Origin: Kocuria massiliensis
Lineage (GTDB): Bacteria > Actinomycetota > Actinomycetes > Actinomycetales > Micrococcaceae
Reading direction: 5' to 3'
NCBI RefSeq assembly: GCF_900169715.1
Contig: NZ_LT835160.1
Location: 62,001 to 126,000 of the forward strand
DNA: 64,000 bases
The translations under genes were made by a program, and so were the position numbers. Under the pieces are notes generated by a model. That model was not told the origin of the DNA. It saw only the letters and a list, made by a program, of their open reading frames with translations, and ran no database searches. This document shows positions 28,352 to 36,757 of the stretch, one piece after another; positions within the stretch are counted from its first letter, which is position 1; every line of letters starts with the position of its first letter.

Positions 28352-29182
28352 TTAGTTGCCGACGCGGAAACGAACGAAACCGGTTGCCTTGGCGCCAGCT
28401 TCCTCGAGAACCTGCGCCACGGACTTCTTGGAATCCTTGGCGAAGTCCTGGTCGAGAAGGGTGTTTTCCTTGAAGAAGCCCTTCAAACGGCCCTGAACGA
28501 TCTGAGGAATGATCTTCTCGGGCTTGCCCTCGGAACGAGCGGTCTCTTCAGCGATGTGACGCTCGGACTCGACCTGGTCCTCCGGAATGCCGGACTCATC
28601 CAGGTACTTCGGGGCCATTGCGGCGATGTGCACGGCGACGTCGTGCGCAACTTCGTCGGTGTTAGCACCGTCAACAGCGAGCAGAACGCCAACCTGAGCA
28701 GGGAGGTCCTTGGAGGTCTTGTGCAGGTACATCGCGACGTTTTCGCCCTCGAGGCGTGCCACGCGACGAACGACGACCTTCTCGCCCAGCAAAGCGCCGG
28801 CCTCGGTCACCTGCTCCTCGACGGTCTTGCCGTTGGAAGAAGCCTTGAGGAGATCCTCGAGGGTCTCAACGTTGGCCTCGACGGCGGCATCGAGAACCGA
28901 ATTGCCGAAATCGATGAACGGGGCGGACTTGGCCACGAAGTCGGTCTCCGAGTTGACCTCGACCAAGAAGCCGACGCCGTTCTCGACGCGAGCGGCAACG
29001 AGACCTTCCGCGGTAGCGCGTCCCTCGCGCTTGGTCACGCCCTTGAGGCCCTTCACGCGAATGATTTCGAGGGCTTTCTGCTGATCTCCCTCGGCCTCGT
29101 CCAGGGCCTTCTTGACATCGAGCATTCCGGCACCGGTGCGCTCGCGGAGAGCCTTGATGTCAGCTGCGGTGTAGTTCGCCAT
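28352..29182 (-). CDS. tsf: Elongation factor Ts
   Basis: Guanine nucleotide exchange factor for EF-Tu. 276 residues from ATG 29182 with an AAGGAG element upstream. The N-terminal TAADIKALRERTGAGMLDVK and the core VNSETDFVAKS (EF-Tu contact) are intact. An upstream extension to 29212 lacks homology. Confidence 0.97.
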   Translation of the reverse strand: MANYTAADIKALRERTGAGMLDVKKALDEAEGDQQKALEIIRVKGLKGVTKREGRATAEGLVAARVENGVGFLVEVNSETDFVAKSAPFIDFGNSVLDAAVEANVETLEDLLKASSNGKTVEEQVTEAGALLGEKVVVRRVARLEGENVAMYLHKTSKDLPAQVGVLLAVDGANTDEVAHDVAVHIAAMAPKYLDESGIPEDQVESERHIAEETARSEGKPEKIIPQIVQGRLKGFFKENTLLDQDFAKDSKKSVAQVLEEAGAKATGFVRFRVGN

Positions 29183-29217
29183 GTGAACTCCTTTTATTAG
29201 TGTCTGGAACACGTGGA

Positions 29218-29250
29218 CGCGGGGCCGGGCCGGAATGGCCCGGCCCCGCG
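29218..29250. terminator. Very stable GC hairpin between rpsB and tsf (attenuator candidate)
   Basis: A perfect 14-bp inverted repeat, CGCGGGGCCGGGCC and GGCCCGGCCCCGCG with a 5-base loop, lies midway in the 110-base rpsB-tsf gap. There is no T run on the leftward strand. It could partially terminate, or block 3' decay, to set the S2:EF-Ts ratio. Confidence 0.6.
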
Positions 29251-29292
29251 GAAACTGGGCGGTTCACCGTGCGGCAAACCGATCAGCGTGAA

Positions 29293-30135
29293 TTAGTTGG
29301 AAGAGGTTTCGGTCTTCTCGGCGGATTCGGTCTCGGAACCCTTTTCAGCTTCGGCGGCCTTCTGTGCCTCGTGCTGCTCGAGGAGTTCCTTCTCCCACTC
29401 TGCCATGGGCTCCTCCGGCGCGTCTTCCTTACCGGACTGTTTCTTGTTGCGCTCGAGGAGGCCCTCGGCGACGGCGTCGGCAACGACGCGGGTCAGCAAG
29501 TTCACGGAACGGATGGCGTCGTCGTTACCCGGGATCGGGAAGGCGACTTCGTCCGGATCGCAGTTGGTGTCCAAGATGGCGACAACCGGGATACCGAGCT
29601 TCTGGGCCTCGTCGACCGCGAGGTGCTCCTTCTTGGTATCGACGACCCACAGAAGGGAGGGGGTCTTGGTCAAGTTGCGGATACCACCGAGGGTCTTCTC
29701 GAGCTTCTCAAACTCGCGACGCAGCAGGAGCAGTTCCTTCTTGGTGTACTGCGAGGCGGCGACGTCGTCGAAGTCGACCTGCTCGAGTTCCTTCATGCGC
29801 TCGATGCGCTTGGAAACCGTGGCGAAGTTGGTAAGCATACCGCCCAACCAACGGTGGTTCACGTACGGCATGTTGACGCGAGTAGCCTGCTCGGCGATCG
29901 CTTCCTGAGCCTGCTTCTTGGTGCCGACAAACAGGATGGTTCCACCGTGAGCAACGGTTGCCTTGACGGCCTCGAACGCGCGGTCAATGAATTCCAGCGA
30001 CTGCTGAAGGTCAATGATGTAGATGCCGTTGCGCTCGGTGAAAATGAAACGCTTCATCTTCGGGTTCCAGCGGCGGGTCTGGTGACCGAAGTGGACACCG
30101 GAATCGAGAAGCTGGCGCATTGTTACGACGGGCAT
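29293..30135 (-). CDS. rpsB: 30S ribosomal protein S2
   Basis: 280 residues from ATG 30135 ([20 protein letters not shown]) with AAGGAG upstream. The conserved [35 protein letters not shown] and [13 protein letters not shown] are present. The C-terminal ~50 residues form an acidic, Ala/Glu-rich tail common in actinobacteria. It is first gene of the rpsB-tsf block. Confidence 0.97.
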   Translation of the reverse strand: MPVVTMRQLLDSGVHFGHQTRRWNPKMKRFIFTERNGIYIIDLQQSLEFIDRAFEAVKATVAHGGTILFVGTKKQAQEAIAEQATRVNMPYVNHRWLGGMLTNFATVSKRIERMKELEQVDFDDVAASQYTKKELLLLRREFEKLEKTLGGIRNLTKTPSLLWVVDTKKEHLAVDEAQKLGIPVVAILDTNCDPDEVAFPIPGNDDAIRSVNLLTRVVADAVAEGLLERNKKQSGKEDAPEEPMAEWEKELLEQHEAQKAAEAEKGSETESAEKTETSSN

Positions 30136-30501
30136 GTCGTCTCCTTTGTGATGACGCGTCCCAGGTACCTTAGGGGCCCGCATCATCGTCGTAGTTATCG
30201 GTTTTCATGCTGAGGACATTTCCACAACATTCCTGGTGATCGTCGACGCCTGTCGCATTCAAGAACGCGACGGACGAGAACCCGCCGTCACCGGCACCTG
30301 GAGGCAACCGGACCGTTGGCGAGCGCCGCTTCCGAGGAGAAACGCGGCGATCACGCGAAGTCAGTGGACACACTTATGCCACTGCTTCGGCCACTATACC
30401 GCACGAATAGCCGCAAACAGGCCACTAATTTCCCGATTCAGATCACACTTATCCACAATGTCTGGTCCTCAGCGTTCGATGGAAGCACTCGCGTCCTGTC
30501 T
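30136..30501. other. Divergent intergenic region between rpsB and M23 peptidase
   Basis: 366 bases without a supported gene. It must contain the leftward rpsB promoter and leader and the rightward peptidase promoter; no unambiguous -35/-10 pair could be assigned by eye. In-frame upstream codons of the peptidase reading are not coding-like. Confidence 0.5.
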
Positions 30502-31041
30502 ATGAGTTTTCGTGGAGCCATGTTCCGATGCATCGTTGTATCCCTCATCGCCATGCTCACGGCACTGGCCTCGTCGTCTGTCACGTCAGCGTCGGCAGCA
30601 TTGTGGTCGTGGCCGTTGGACCCGGCCCCCGCCGTTCTGCGCGCCTTCCACCGACCAACACACCCATGGATGTCAGGCCACCGAGGCGTCGATCTAGCGG
30701 CCCGGTTCGGTCAAGAAATCCACGCCCCAGCCGACGGCGTCATTGTGTTTACCGGCCGGGTGGTGAATCGGACGGTCATTAGCCTCAAGGTGAAGTCCGG
30801 TCACCGCATCAGCTTCGAACCAGTAGCTGACCCTGCCCCCAAAGGGAGCAAAGTTCGTGCGGGCGACGTCATTGCTCGCCGAGACCCAGCCATTCCCCAT
30901 GAACCGTGTGGACCGTGCCTCCATTGGGGCGTTAGGGATAGCGACGGCTACGTCAATCCCCTACTTTTTGTCGGCGCGTCAGCACATTCCGTCTTGTGGC
31001 CACTCCCGGCTGCTCGACCCTCAGGAAATAACCCAGATTAA
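30502..31041 (+). CDS. Exported M23 (LytM-type) peptidase-like protein with altered HxH motif
   Basis: 179 residues. A signal peptide (CIVVSLIAMLTALASSSVTSASA, seen in part) is followed by a LytM domain. The zinc ligands H60 and D64 are in GHRGVDLA. The second motif reads CGPCLHWGVR, so the catalytic first His of HxH is Cys139 while the zinc His141 remains. Activity may be reduced or regulatory. Starts at 30502 or 30520 are both possible. M23 genes divergent to rpsB are common in actinobacteria. Confidence 0.85.
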   Translation: MSFRGAMFRCIVVSLIAMLTALASSSVTSASAALWSWPLDPAPAVLRAFHRPTHPWMSGHRGVDLAARFGQEIHAPADGVIVFTGRVVNRTVISLKVKSGHRISFEPVADPAPKGSKVRAGDVIARRDPAIPHEPCGPCLHWGVRDSDGYVNPLLFVGASAHSVLWPLPAARPSGNNPD

Positions 31042-31158
31042 TGGCTGCACATAGCGACACGAACAACACCACAATTACACCGAAATCCATCGCCGGGCGC
31101 TTTCCAGGAAACAATCCCATAGTCTGGCTATAGGACTACAACCCACCGAGACCACGCC

Positions 31159-31398
31159 GTGAAAGGACACCGGACTCTCGTGACCCAACACTTCGTCAGC
31201 CGGCATAAAGTTGCCGTTGCCCTCGGCATGACCCCCGCCGCCATCCAACAGCGTCACAACGCTGGCACCATGCCTCAGCCCGATGCCATACTCCACGGAT
31301 CCAAAGGATCCGAATGGTTCGGTTGGAAACGTGAAACCATCGAAGAGTGGGCACCGAAGATCGGACGCACGGCTGACTGGACCCGTAGCGCAACGTAG
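31159..31398 (+). CDS. Small helix-turn-helix protein (AlpA/excisionase-like)
   Basis: 79 residues or fewer (GTG at 31159, or GTG at 31180 after AAAGGAC). The sequence HKVAVALGMTPAAIQQRHNAG followed by FGWKRETIEEWAP fits the MerR/AlpA small winged-helix pattern, where a helix-turn-helix leads to a beta wing and a final Trp helix. Such proteins are often excisionases or prophage regulators. No integrase was found nearby. The evidence is a single motif in a short frame. Confidence 0.5.
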   Translation: MKGHRTLVTQHFVSRHKVAVALGMTPAAIQQRHNAGTMPQPDAILHGSKGSEWFGWKRETIEEWAPKIGRTADWTRSAT

Positions 31399-31858
31399 AT
31401 ACGGCCGAAAAAGAATAGCCCCGCAATATTCCACCCTTCGAGGACTCGTAGCAATCTGGATACAAGCCACTCGTCAGGGATCACGAACTGAGCACTAAAG
31501 GCTTCGACACCCTTCCCGTCGCGCGCACTCGATTCACACCGGAAGCACACGGTGAAACGAAAAATAAGGAAGACTAGGGGTTCAGGGAGCCGACTCTCAG
31601 CTCAATTCCGGAGCTTCATCAGCTACCACCTGGCTCTTGGGACTCATGATTTTGCCCACATCTCGCGGCTGGAGGTCAATCCCAGTGAACTCTGGAAAGC
31701 GGCCCGATGCCGTGTTTGTGCGCCAATTTATGTGCGAGTCAACTCAATCCTGTGACCGCCACGCCATCGGCGCCTCCAGAGTCACCCCATGTCAAACACG
31801 ATCGGACCTAGTAGTGTCTGGTTCTACAAAACCGAAAATCTAGCTTTGGGGAGCCACC
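31399..31858. other. Intergenic region, no gene supported
   Basis: 460 bases with only short, non-homologous readings on either strand. It probably holds the promoter of the Tat-secreted protein at 31859. Confidence 0.45.
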
Positions 31859-32596
31859 ATGCCCAGTTCGCACATCACTCGCCGACGCCTGGCCCAAGGG
31901 GCGGCCTGGTCTGCACCCATGATTTTGGCCGCAGGAGCCGTTCCGGCCCACGCGGTTTCTATCTGCGATGAGGTTTCCTACGCGCCTGCGCTCAACTCGA
32001 ACACCGTGACGCGAGCCAGCGACTCATCGGCCACTGGGGCTTTCAACCCGGTCACACCGGTCAACTCCCCCACCGGCCCGGTGAAGCCGACCGTTGCCGT
32101 GGCCTTCCAAGCCACCGCCTTGGGAGGCAAAGCTCTTCAAGCATCACAGAACCTCGCTGTCGCTGGCCAACAGCAGGCTCTGGGATACAACGGCGCCGGA
32201 GACCTCGCCACGAACGGTCTCGAACTGATTCAGAGCGGCCCTATCGGTTACGCGGCTCGCCAAACGCTCACCATCACCTTTGACCGGCCGGTCAAGAATT
32301 TGGCCTTCACGATTGCCGATCTTGACCAAGCCGGATATTTGGACCAAGTTGCATTGTCGGGGTCTCCCACGGTTTCGAACGGATCCAACGTCAGCGGAGC
32401 GGGCACTACAACCTCCCCGCTCGGTCCAGCGACCAACGTGGGCGATCGCAAATCCGATGACGTCACGACTCGCAGCGATATTCGCTACTCGCAGCCCGTC
32501 ACCTCGGTAACTATAGATTTTTGGAGCAAGCAGGGAATCGGTAGCCAGCAGGTTTTTATAACCGGCATGAGCTTCACAGCTAGCACCTGCCCGTAA
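31859..32596 (+). CDS. Tat-exported protein of unknown function
   Basis: 245 residues. The N-terminus has a twin-arginine signal (ITRRRLAQGAAWSAPMILA, then AVPAHA cleavage site). The mature part is Thr/Ser/Gly-rich and beta-like, with one Cys near each end (ICDEVS and STCP) that could form a disulfide. LAFTIADLDQAGYLDQVALSG suggests a calcium or carbohydrate-binding-like beta sandwich; no family was recognised. GGGGAG precedes the ATG. Its signal type resembles the broken gene at 40831-41424. Confidence 0.78.
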   Translation: MPSSHITRRRLAQGAAWSAPMILAAGAVPAHAVSICDEVSYAPALNSNTVTRASDSSATGAFNPVTPVNSPTGPVKPTVAVAFQATALGGKALQASQNLAVAGQQQALGYNGAGDLATNGLELIQSGPIGYAARQTLTITFDRPVKNLAFTIADLDQAGYLDQVALSGSPTVSNGSNVSGAGTTTSPLGPATNVGDRKSDDVTTRSDIRYSQPVTSVTIDFWSKQGIGSQQVFITGMSFTASTCP

Positions 32597-32776
32597 GGGT
32601 ATTTCAGCGTGCCACCCCGTTATGGCGCATAGGCGATTTCCTCGAAGCGCCGAGAGGCATTCTGACAATCATGAGGCATATGGTTAGCTCTCTGATGAGA
32701 GTATGGCGTGCCTGATTGATAGCGTATGTTTTCGTCAATTCGGTATTGATCTTGAGCTTTCGATCCCCTCGATAGG

Positions 32777-33103
32777 TCATTGACCGCTGACCTCGTCAGG
32801 CGCAAGTAGGGGCCTCATGAATGTTCGCTCGTATCGGATCACGCATTGCGATTTATCACGGATTTTGTTTGCTTCGATGAATTCGGGATCAGTGTCGAAT
32901 CTGGATCGATATTGTTCATAGGCGGCTAGGCTATTGAAGCTGAATAGTGCTTCGGCACGGTCGCTAGCGCCTTCGGAGGGGAGGAAGTAGCCGTGATGTC
33001 TCCCTCCGTGCTTGTTGACGAGTCTGATCCATTCTTTGGCAAAGCGCTCGAAATCCTGGAGTTTGTTCGGGTCAATGGTGTAGTGCACGACACAGGTAAT
33101 CAT
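32777..33103 (-). CDS. NIPSNAP-family protein
   Basis: 108 residues from ATG 33103. The ferredoxin-like NIPSNAP pattern is readable: ITCVVHYTIDPNKLQDFERF, HGGRHHGYFLPSEG, and ALFSFNSLAAYEQYRSRF. Function of bacterial members is unknown; they are small dimeric alpha-beta barrel proteins. The ribosome site is weak and the start could lie further upstream. Confidence 0.78.
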   Translation of the reverse strand: MITCVVHYTIDPNKLQDFERFAKEWIRLVNKHGGRHHGYFLPSEGASDRAEALFSFNSLAAYEQYRSRFDTDPEFIEANKIRDKSQCVIRYERTFMRPLLAPDEVSGQ

Positions 33104-33532
33104 GGCCTGACGGTAACACCGTTGATCGTCAGACTGCATGCCCCGCTTCCACAGGCCTGCATACTGTCTTTCACTGCCAAGGCGTTAGAGCGTCGCATTA
33201 GTGAGCGTGGTTGTGTTTCCATCCGCTCTCGGTGCTTGGCGGGATCCGAATAATTTTTGGAAGTAGTTGCGCCAACAGTTAGCCGGTTCAAAATTCGAAT
33301 AGGTGCATCATCGCACCATCAGGTCCACGATGGCAACACTGTTAGCTCACACGGATAGCTTGAAGGCCGCTTCTGCTCAATAGGCTCTTTCGTCGCAGGA
33401 AGTCACCATGAGGCACTATATGGCGGAATTGCAGGATACCCCGGACGAATCCTTAGCGCCGGAAGTGCTAGGAAATGCGGCGAATCGTAAGTGATGGGTT
33501 TGCGCTGGATTCCGGGCTGCCTGACATGTTTG
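33104..33532. other. Intergenic region, no gene supported
   Basis: About 430 bases with only short unlikely readings. The stretch is visibly less GC-rich than the housekeeping parts, consistent with accessory DNA. Confidence 0.45.
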
Positions 33533-33573
33533 AAGCCCGCCATATCGGGCTACTTCCCTGATATGACGGGCTT
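33533..33573. terminator. Hairpin adjoining the 3' end of the CAT tRNA
   Basis: Arms AAGCCCGCCATATC and GATATGACGGGCTT (one mismatch) are followed on the + strand by TTT. It lies directly after the leftward tRNA gene. It could end the tRNA transcript and also stop rightward transcription. Confidence 0.65.
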
Positions 33574-33575
33574 TT

Positions 33576-33652
33576 TGGTAGGGGGTGCGGGGCTTGAACC
33601 CGCGACCAAAGGATTATGAGTCCTCTGCTCTGACCAGCTGAGCTAACCCCCC
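33576..33652 (-). tRNA. tRNA with CAT anticodon (tRNA-Ile2 or elongator tRNA-Met)
   Basis: A complete cloverleaf with encoded CCA (33576-33578). Acceptor GGGGGGT pairs with ACCCCCT, the D arm is GCTC...GAGC, the anticodon stem-loop is GAGGA-CTCATAA-TCCTT, and the T arm is GCGGG-TTCAAGC-CCCGC. The anticodon is CAT. The TTTGGTCGC variable/T-stem region is more like tRNA-Ile2 (lysidine-modified) than tRNA-Met; identity needs TilS-recognition analysis. Confidence 0.92.
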
Positions 33653-33777
33653 GTAGTGGCACTCGCCCGGCCAACGCGAGGTTGGACGGACGGCTCCCCA
33701 GTTTACCGCATGATTGTTGCTACCTTGACACCATCAGAGCCGTGAAGGCAGGCGCGAGAAGCCCCTGGGTCAGCGAA

Positions 33778-34962
33778 CTACCGTCCTTCCGGTCCACGAT
33801 ATTCGCCTCGGTACATCGCTTCGAATGCGTCCCACGTTTTCTCAACCGAATGCTTCTGAACTATTTCGTGGCTTACCTCGCCCATGCGGCGTCGTTCTTC
33901 GTCCGACGCCGTCAAGACGGCCGTCAATTTCTCGCTGAGGTCCTGAGGGTCACCGGGTTCGAACAGATATCCGTTCTCGCCTTCTCGAACGAGGTGCGGC
34001 AACGCGAGGGCGTTAGCCAGGACGACCGGTCGAGAGGCAGACATCGCCTCCAGGCTCACCAGGGATTGAAGCTCGGCGGTGCCCGGCTGGCAAAAGACGT
34101 CGGCCCGAAGGTAGCCCTCCCTCAGCTCCGCGTCCGAGACAAAACCCAAGAAGTGGACACGGTCTTCGACTCCTGCTTCACGCGCGACTCGTTTGAGTTC
34201 ATCCTCAATTTCGCCCGTACCGGCGAGCTCAAGGTGAACCTTCAAATCTGCGGGCAATAGTGCGACAGCCCTGATGAGGACGTCAATGTTTTTCTCCACG
34301 GCAAGACGTCCCGCGAAAAAGACCACAGGGTGATCCCGTTTCTTGACCTCTTCGCCCGGAGCCAATTCGTATCGGGCTGCATCAATACCGTTAGAGACCG
34401 GAATGACCGGCGCCCCAAAGCCGTGGTCGTGCATGGCTTGAGCCCCAATGGGGGTCGGCGTCGTGACATAGTCGGCCCGGCCCAAAACCCGTCCCATGTC
34501 TTTCCAGGAACAATAGGCAATCACCTTGAGAGCAATATCCGGGAACGGCAGGAATGGATTGAGGTTTTCAGGCATAAAGTGATTTGTGGAAACCAGCCGA
34601 ATTCCCCGCCGTTTGCAGGCCCACGAAATCATACGGCCAATAATGTAGTGGCATTGAATATGCACCACATCCGGCTGGACCTCGTCGAGGATCTTCCCCA
34701 CTCGACGTTGCATTTCCCAGGGGAAGCACAACCGGTAGTACGGATGGGTCGGCGGATTATGGGAACGCAGGCGGTGTTCGTGAATTCCATCGATCTCGAT
34801 GTCATACGACGGCCCGTCCGAAGAACGACCTGCAATCACGTGAACCTCATGGCCCCGGTCCCTCATCCCGACGGCGAGACGGTGACCAAATTGGGCCGCT
34901 CCGTTGATATCAGGCGGATAGGTGTCCGCGCCGATCAGGATTTTCAGGGGTCTTGAGTTCAT
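33778..34962 (-). CDS. GT4-family glycosyltransferase
   Basis: 394 residues, GT-B fold. The N-terminal ILIGADTYPPDINGAAQFGHRLA is typical of mannosyl- or glucosyl-transferases of the PimB/MgtA type. The donor site includes FAGRLAVEKNIDVLI, GFVSDAELREGYLRADVFC and ESLVS-like LQSLVSLEAMSASRPVV. Cytoplasmic. The acceptor is not known; glycolipid or wall polymer synthesis is plausible. It is downstream of a tRNA and upstream of a holin-X-like gene. Confidence 0.88.
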   Translation of the reverse strand: MNSRPLKILIGADTYPPDINGAAQFGHRLAVGMRDRGHEVHVIAGRSSDGPSYDIEIDGIHEHRLRSHNPPTHPYYRLCFPWEMQRRVGKILDEVQPDVVHIQCHYIIGRMISWACKRRGIRLVSTNHFMPENLNPFLPFPDIALKVIAYCSWKDMGRVLGRADYVTTPTPIGAQAMHDHGFGAPVIPVSNGIDAARYELAPGEEVKKRDHPVVFFAGRLAVEKNIDVLIRAVALLPADLKVHLELAGTGEIEDELKRVAREAGVEDRVHFLGFVSDAELREGYLRADVFCQPGTAELQSLVSLEAMSASRPVVLANALALPHLVREGENGYLFEPGDPQDLSEKLTAVLTASDEERRRMGEVSHEIVQKHSVEKTWDAFEAMYRGEYRGPEGR

Positions 34963-35100
34963 GGATATCTGTCATTCCGTTGGCTCAGTATGGAACAGGG
35001 ATGAAGTTAATCCCCCATAGTCTATCGGCCGGAACCTCGTGCAACCCAACCACTGCACACGAGGTGTTCATCATGAATCGTCGGCATGATCCACATAACG

Positions 35101-35137
35101 ACGACGCCCGCCCTCCAGGGAGGAGGACGGGCGTCGT
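35101..35137. terminator. Intrinsic terminator after the holin-X-like gene
   Basis: Ten-base arms ACGACGCCCG (35101-35110) and CGGGCGTCGT (35128-35137), plus an inner CCTCC/GGAGG. It lies 23 bases after the leftward stop at 35161. Confidence 0.72.
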
Positions 35138-35160
35138 TGGTGCCGTTGGAGCGGCTTGGC

Positions 35161-36045
35161 CTACTTCTTGAACAAGCGACCGAGGAACACGAAGAATGCG
35201 CCCACGGAAACCGCCAGGGCCGTCAGTGGCTTCCAACGTGCCTTGAGATTGTCGGGATCGGAAACATTCGCGCCCAAGTTGGATGCCGCGGCCTTGGCGC
35301 GGTCAGGGGCTGACTTGGCATCCTCCGAGGACTTCTCAGCCAGGCCAGTGGCCGAGGACTGAACCGAGGAGAACTGCTGGCCAAAGTCGTCCCGCAACGA
35401 CTTGAGGTGATCGCGGCGTGCCTTGGTGCGCTGCTCGAGCTGGTCCTGTGAAGGCTGCGGCGTCTCCGGAACCTCGTTGGAACGCTTCTGACGCTTCTTC
35501 TCTTCCTTGGCCTGACGCTTCTCTTCGGCCTTTGCTTCTTCCTTTTCCTTCATCTCGCGACGCACGCGGCTTGAAGTGTAGGAAGAGCCTTCCTTGGCAA
35601 CGCCAAGGTCATACAAGAAGCCGAAGATCGCGGATTCCGGCTTGAGCGGCAGCTGCGACTTGATGCGCAAAAGACCGATCAAAGCAAAAATCGCCAAGAG
35701 AACGATGAACAGCGCGGCGAAAAGCAACGCCGACAACCACAGCGGCATGACCGTTGCGAGGCCTGCAATGGCCGCAGTGATCAGCGCGATGACCGCGAAC
35801 AAGAGGAAAACCAGGCCGACGACGACGAATGCCGCCCCCACGCCGAGCTTGATCCCCTTATCCTTCATTTCGAGCTTGGCGATCTGCAGCTCATCTTTGA
35901 TCTGCTTCGGTCCCAGCCGGGACGCAACCTTGCCGATCCCCAAAACCTGGCTAACCCCGGCCTTCAGGGAGCTCAAGCCACCCCGGTAGGAACGGGGCTT
36001 ATGTTTCGTGGTGGTCTCTCCGTGATTGATGGAGTGAGACATCAA
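35161..36045 (-). CDS. Membrane protein of the actinobacterial holin-X / DUF1469 type
   Basis: 294 residues. Residues about 50-125 contain an amphipathic region (DELQIAKLEMKDKGIKLGVG) and two long membrane helices, the pattern of 'phage holin family' proteins in actinobacteria. It continues with a charged Lys/Glu coiled coil (about 165-200), a Ser/Ala-rich helical part and a third C-terminal membrane helix (LTALAVSVGAFFVFLGRLF). Despite the family name there is no lysis gene nearby, and a host envelope role is likely. Confidence 0.78.
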   Translation of the reverse strand: MMSHSINHGETTTKHKPRSYRGGLSSLKAGVSQVLGIGKVASRLGPKQIKDELQIAKLEMKDKGIKLGVGAAFVVVGLVFLLFAVIALITAAIAGLATVMPLWLSALLFAALFIVLLAIFALIGLLRIKSQLPLKPESAIFGFLYDLGVAKEGSSYTSSRVRREMKEKEEAKAEEKRQAKEEKKRQKRSNEVPETPQPSQDQLEQRTKARRDHLKSLRDDFGQQFSSVQSSATGLAEKSSEDAKSAPDRAKAAASNLGANVSDPDNLKARWKPLTALAVSVGAFFVFLGRLFKK

Positions 36046-36757
36046 GCCTCCCTAGTGAATGCCGATGGATTTCACAGCTAAACCTATCACTGACTGTGAC
36101 TTTGTCAGTGCTGCACTGCGCGAGAGCTTCCAAATATTCATGCGGGTGTGATCCTTCGACGAGATCAGCCGTTCACGGTCTTCGTCCTCGATCGACGCTA
36201 GCGGTTCCCGCGGACTTCGAAATCCCACCTTTGGAGCACACCCAGACGCAGGTTCCTAAGTCCCGACCTGGGGGCGTTAGACCAAAAAGTGGGGACGGTC
36301 GGAGAGGTCATGAACGAACCTCTAGAAGGTTATGTTTCGGCGCATCAAAATTCACCACACATTGATATAACCGACATCTCATCAATGTTTCGCTTTTGGT
36401 GTTGAATCCCAAGGACTGAGACGAGTACTCTGAGCTACGTCGGTAGGGCCCGACGGCCGCGCGACGAATCGGTCCCCCAAGTTGATTCGTCACCCCGCCA
36501 AAATAATCCCTAGGCGCCCCGGTTACCCCCATAGCATCCGGGGCGCCGCCTTAAACTCCATGCTCCAAGCACGATCTAACCGTGCAAATTCTGATGGCAT
36601 AATAGGGATTTTGATTCCGAGTATCAATTCGTGACGTCATCCCGTTACTGCATATCCCAGCGAAGACTCTTCGATTCGACCGGTCTGTCAAACGTCAATT
36701 CATCCGTACTGACCAGTACGATCATGCTGATACCACTCGCACCGTAGAAAGTTCCTG
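36046..36757. other. Long intergenic region with an isolated GC hairpin
   Basis: 712 bases without a supported protein gene. A perfect 10-bp hairpin, GGCGCCCCGG (36513-36522) and CCGGGGCGCC (36538-36547), is followed on the - strand by TAGGGATTATTTT, terminator-like but with no gene ending there. A short unannotated leftward RNA or a gene remnant could explain it. The last ~150 bases should hold the promoter of the HNH gene. Confidence 0.4.

Noticed and set aside
31552-31755. 67-residue + strand reading
   Set aside because: No motif, no convincing ribosome site and no family resemblance.
35161-36045. Phage lysis holin
   Set aside because: The 'holin' label comes from family naming; no endolysin or phage genes are near, and the coiled-coil tail is atypical of a lysis holin.
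36096-36365. 89-residue + strand reading in the long gap
   Set aside because: Composition is unlike a protein and no start signal is visible.
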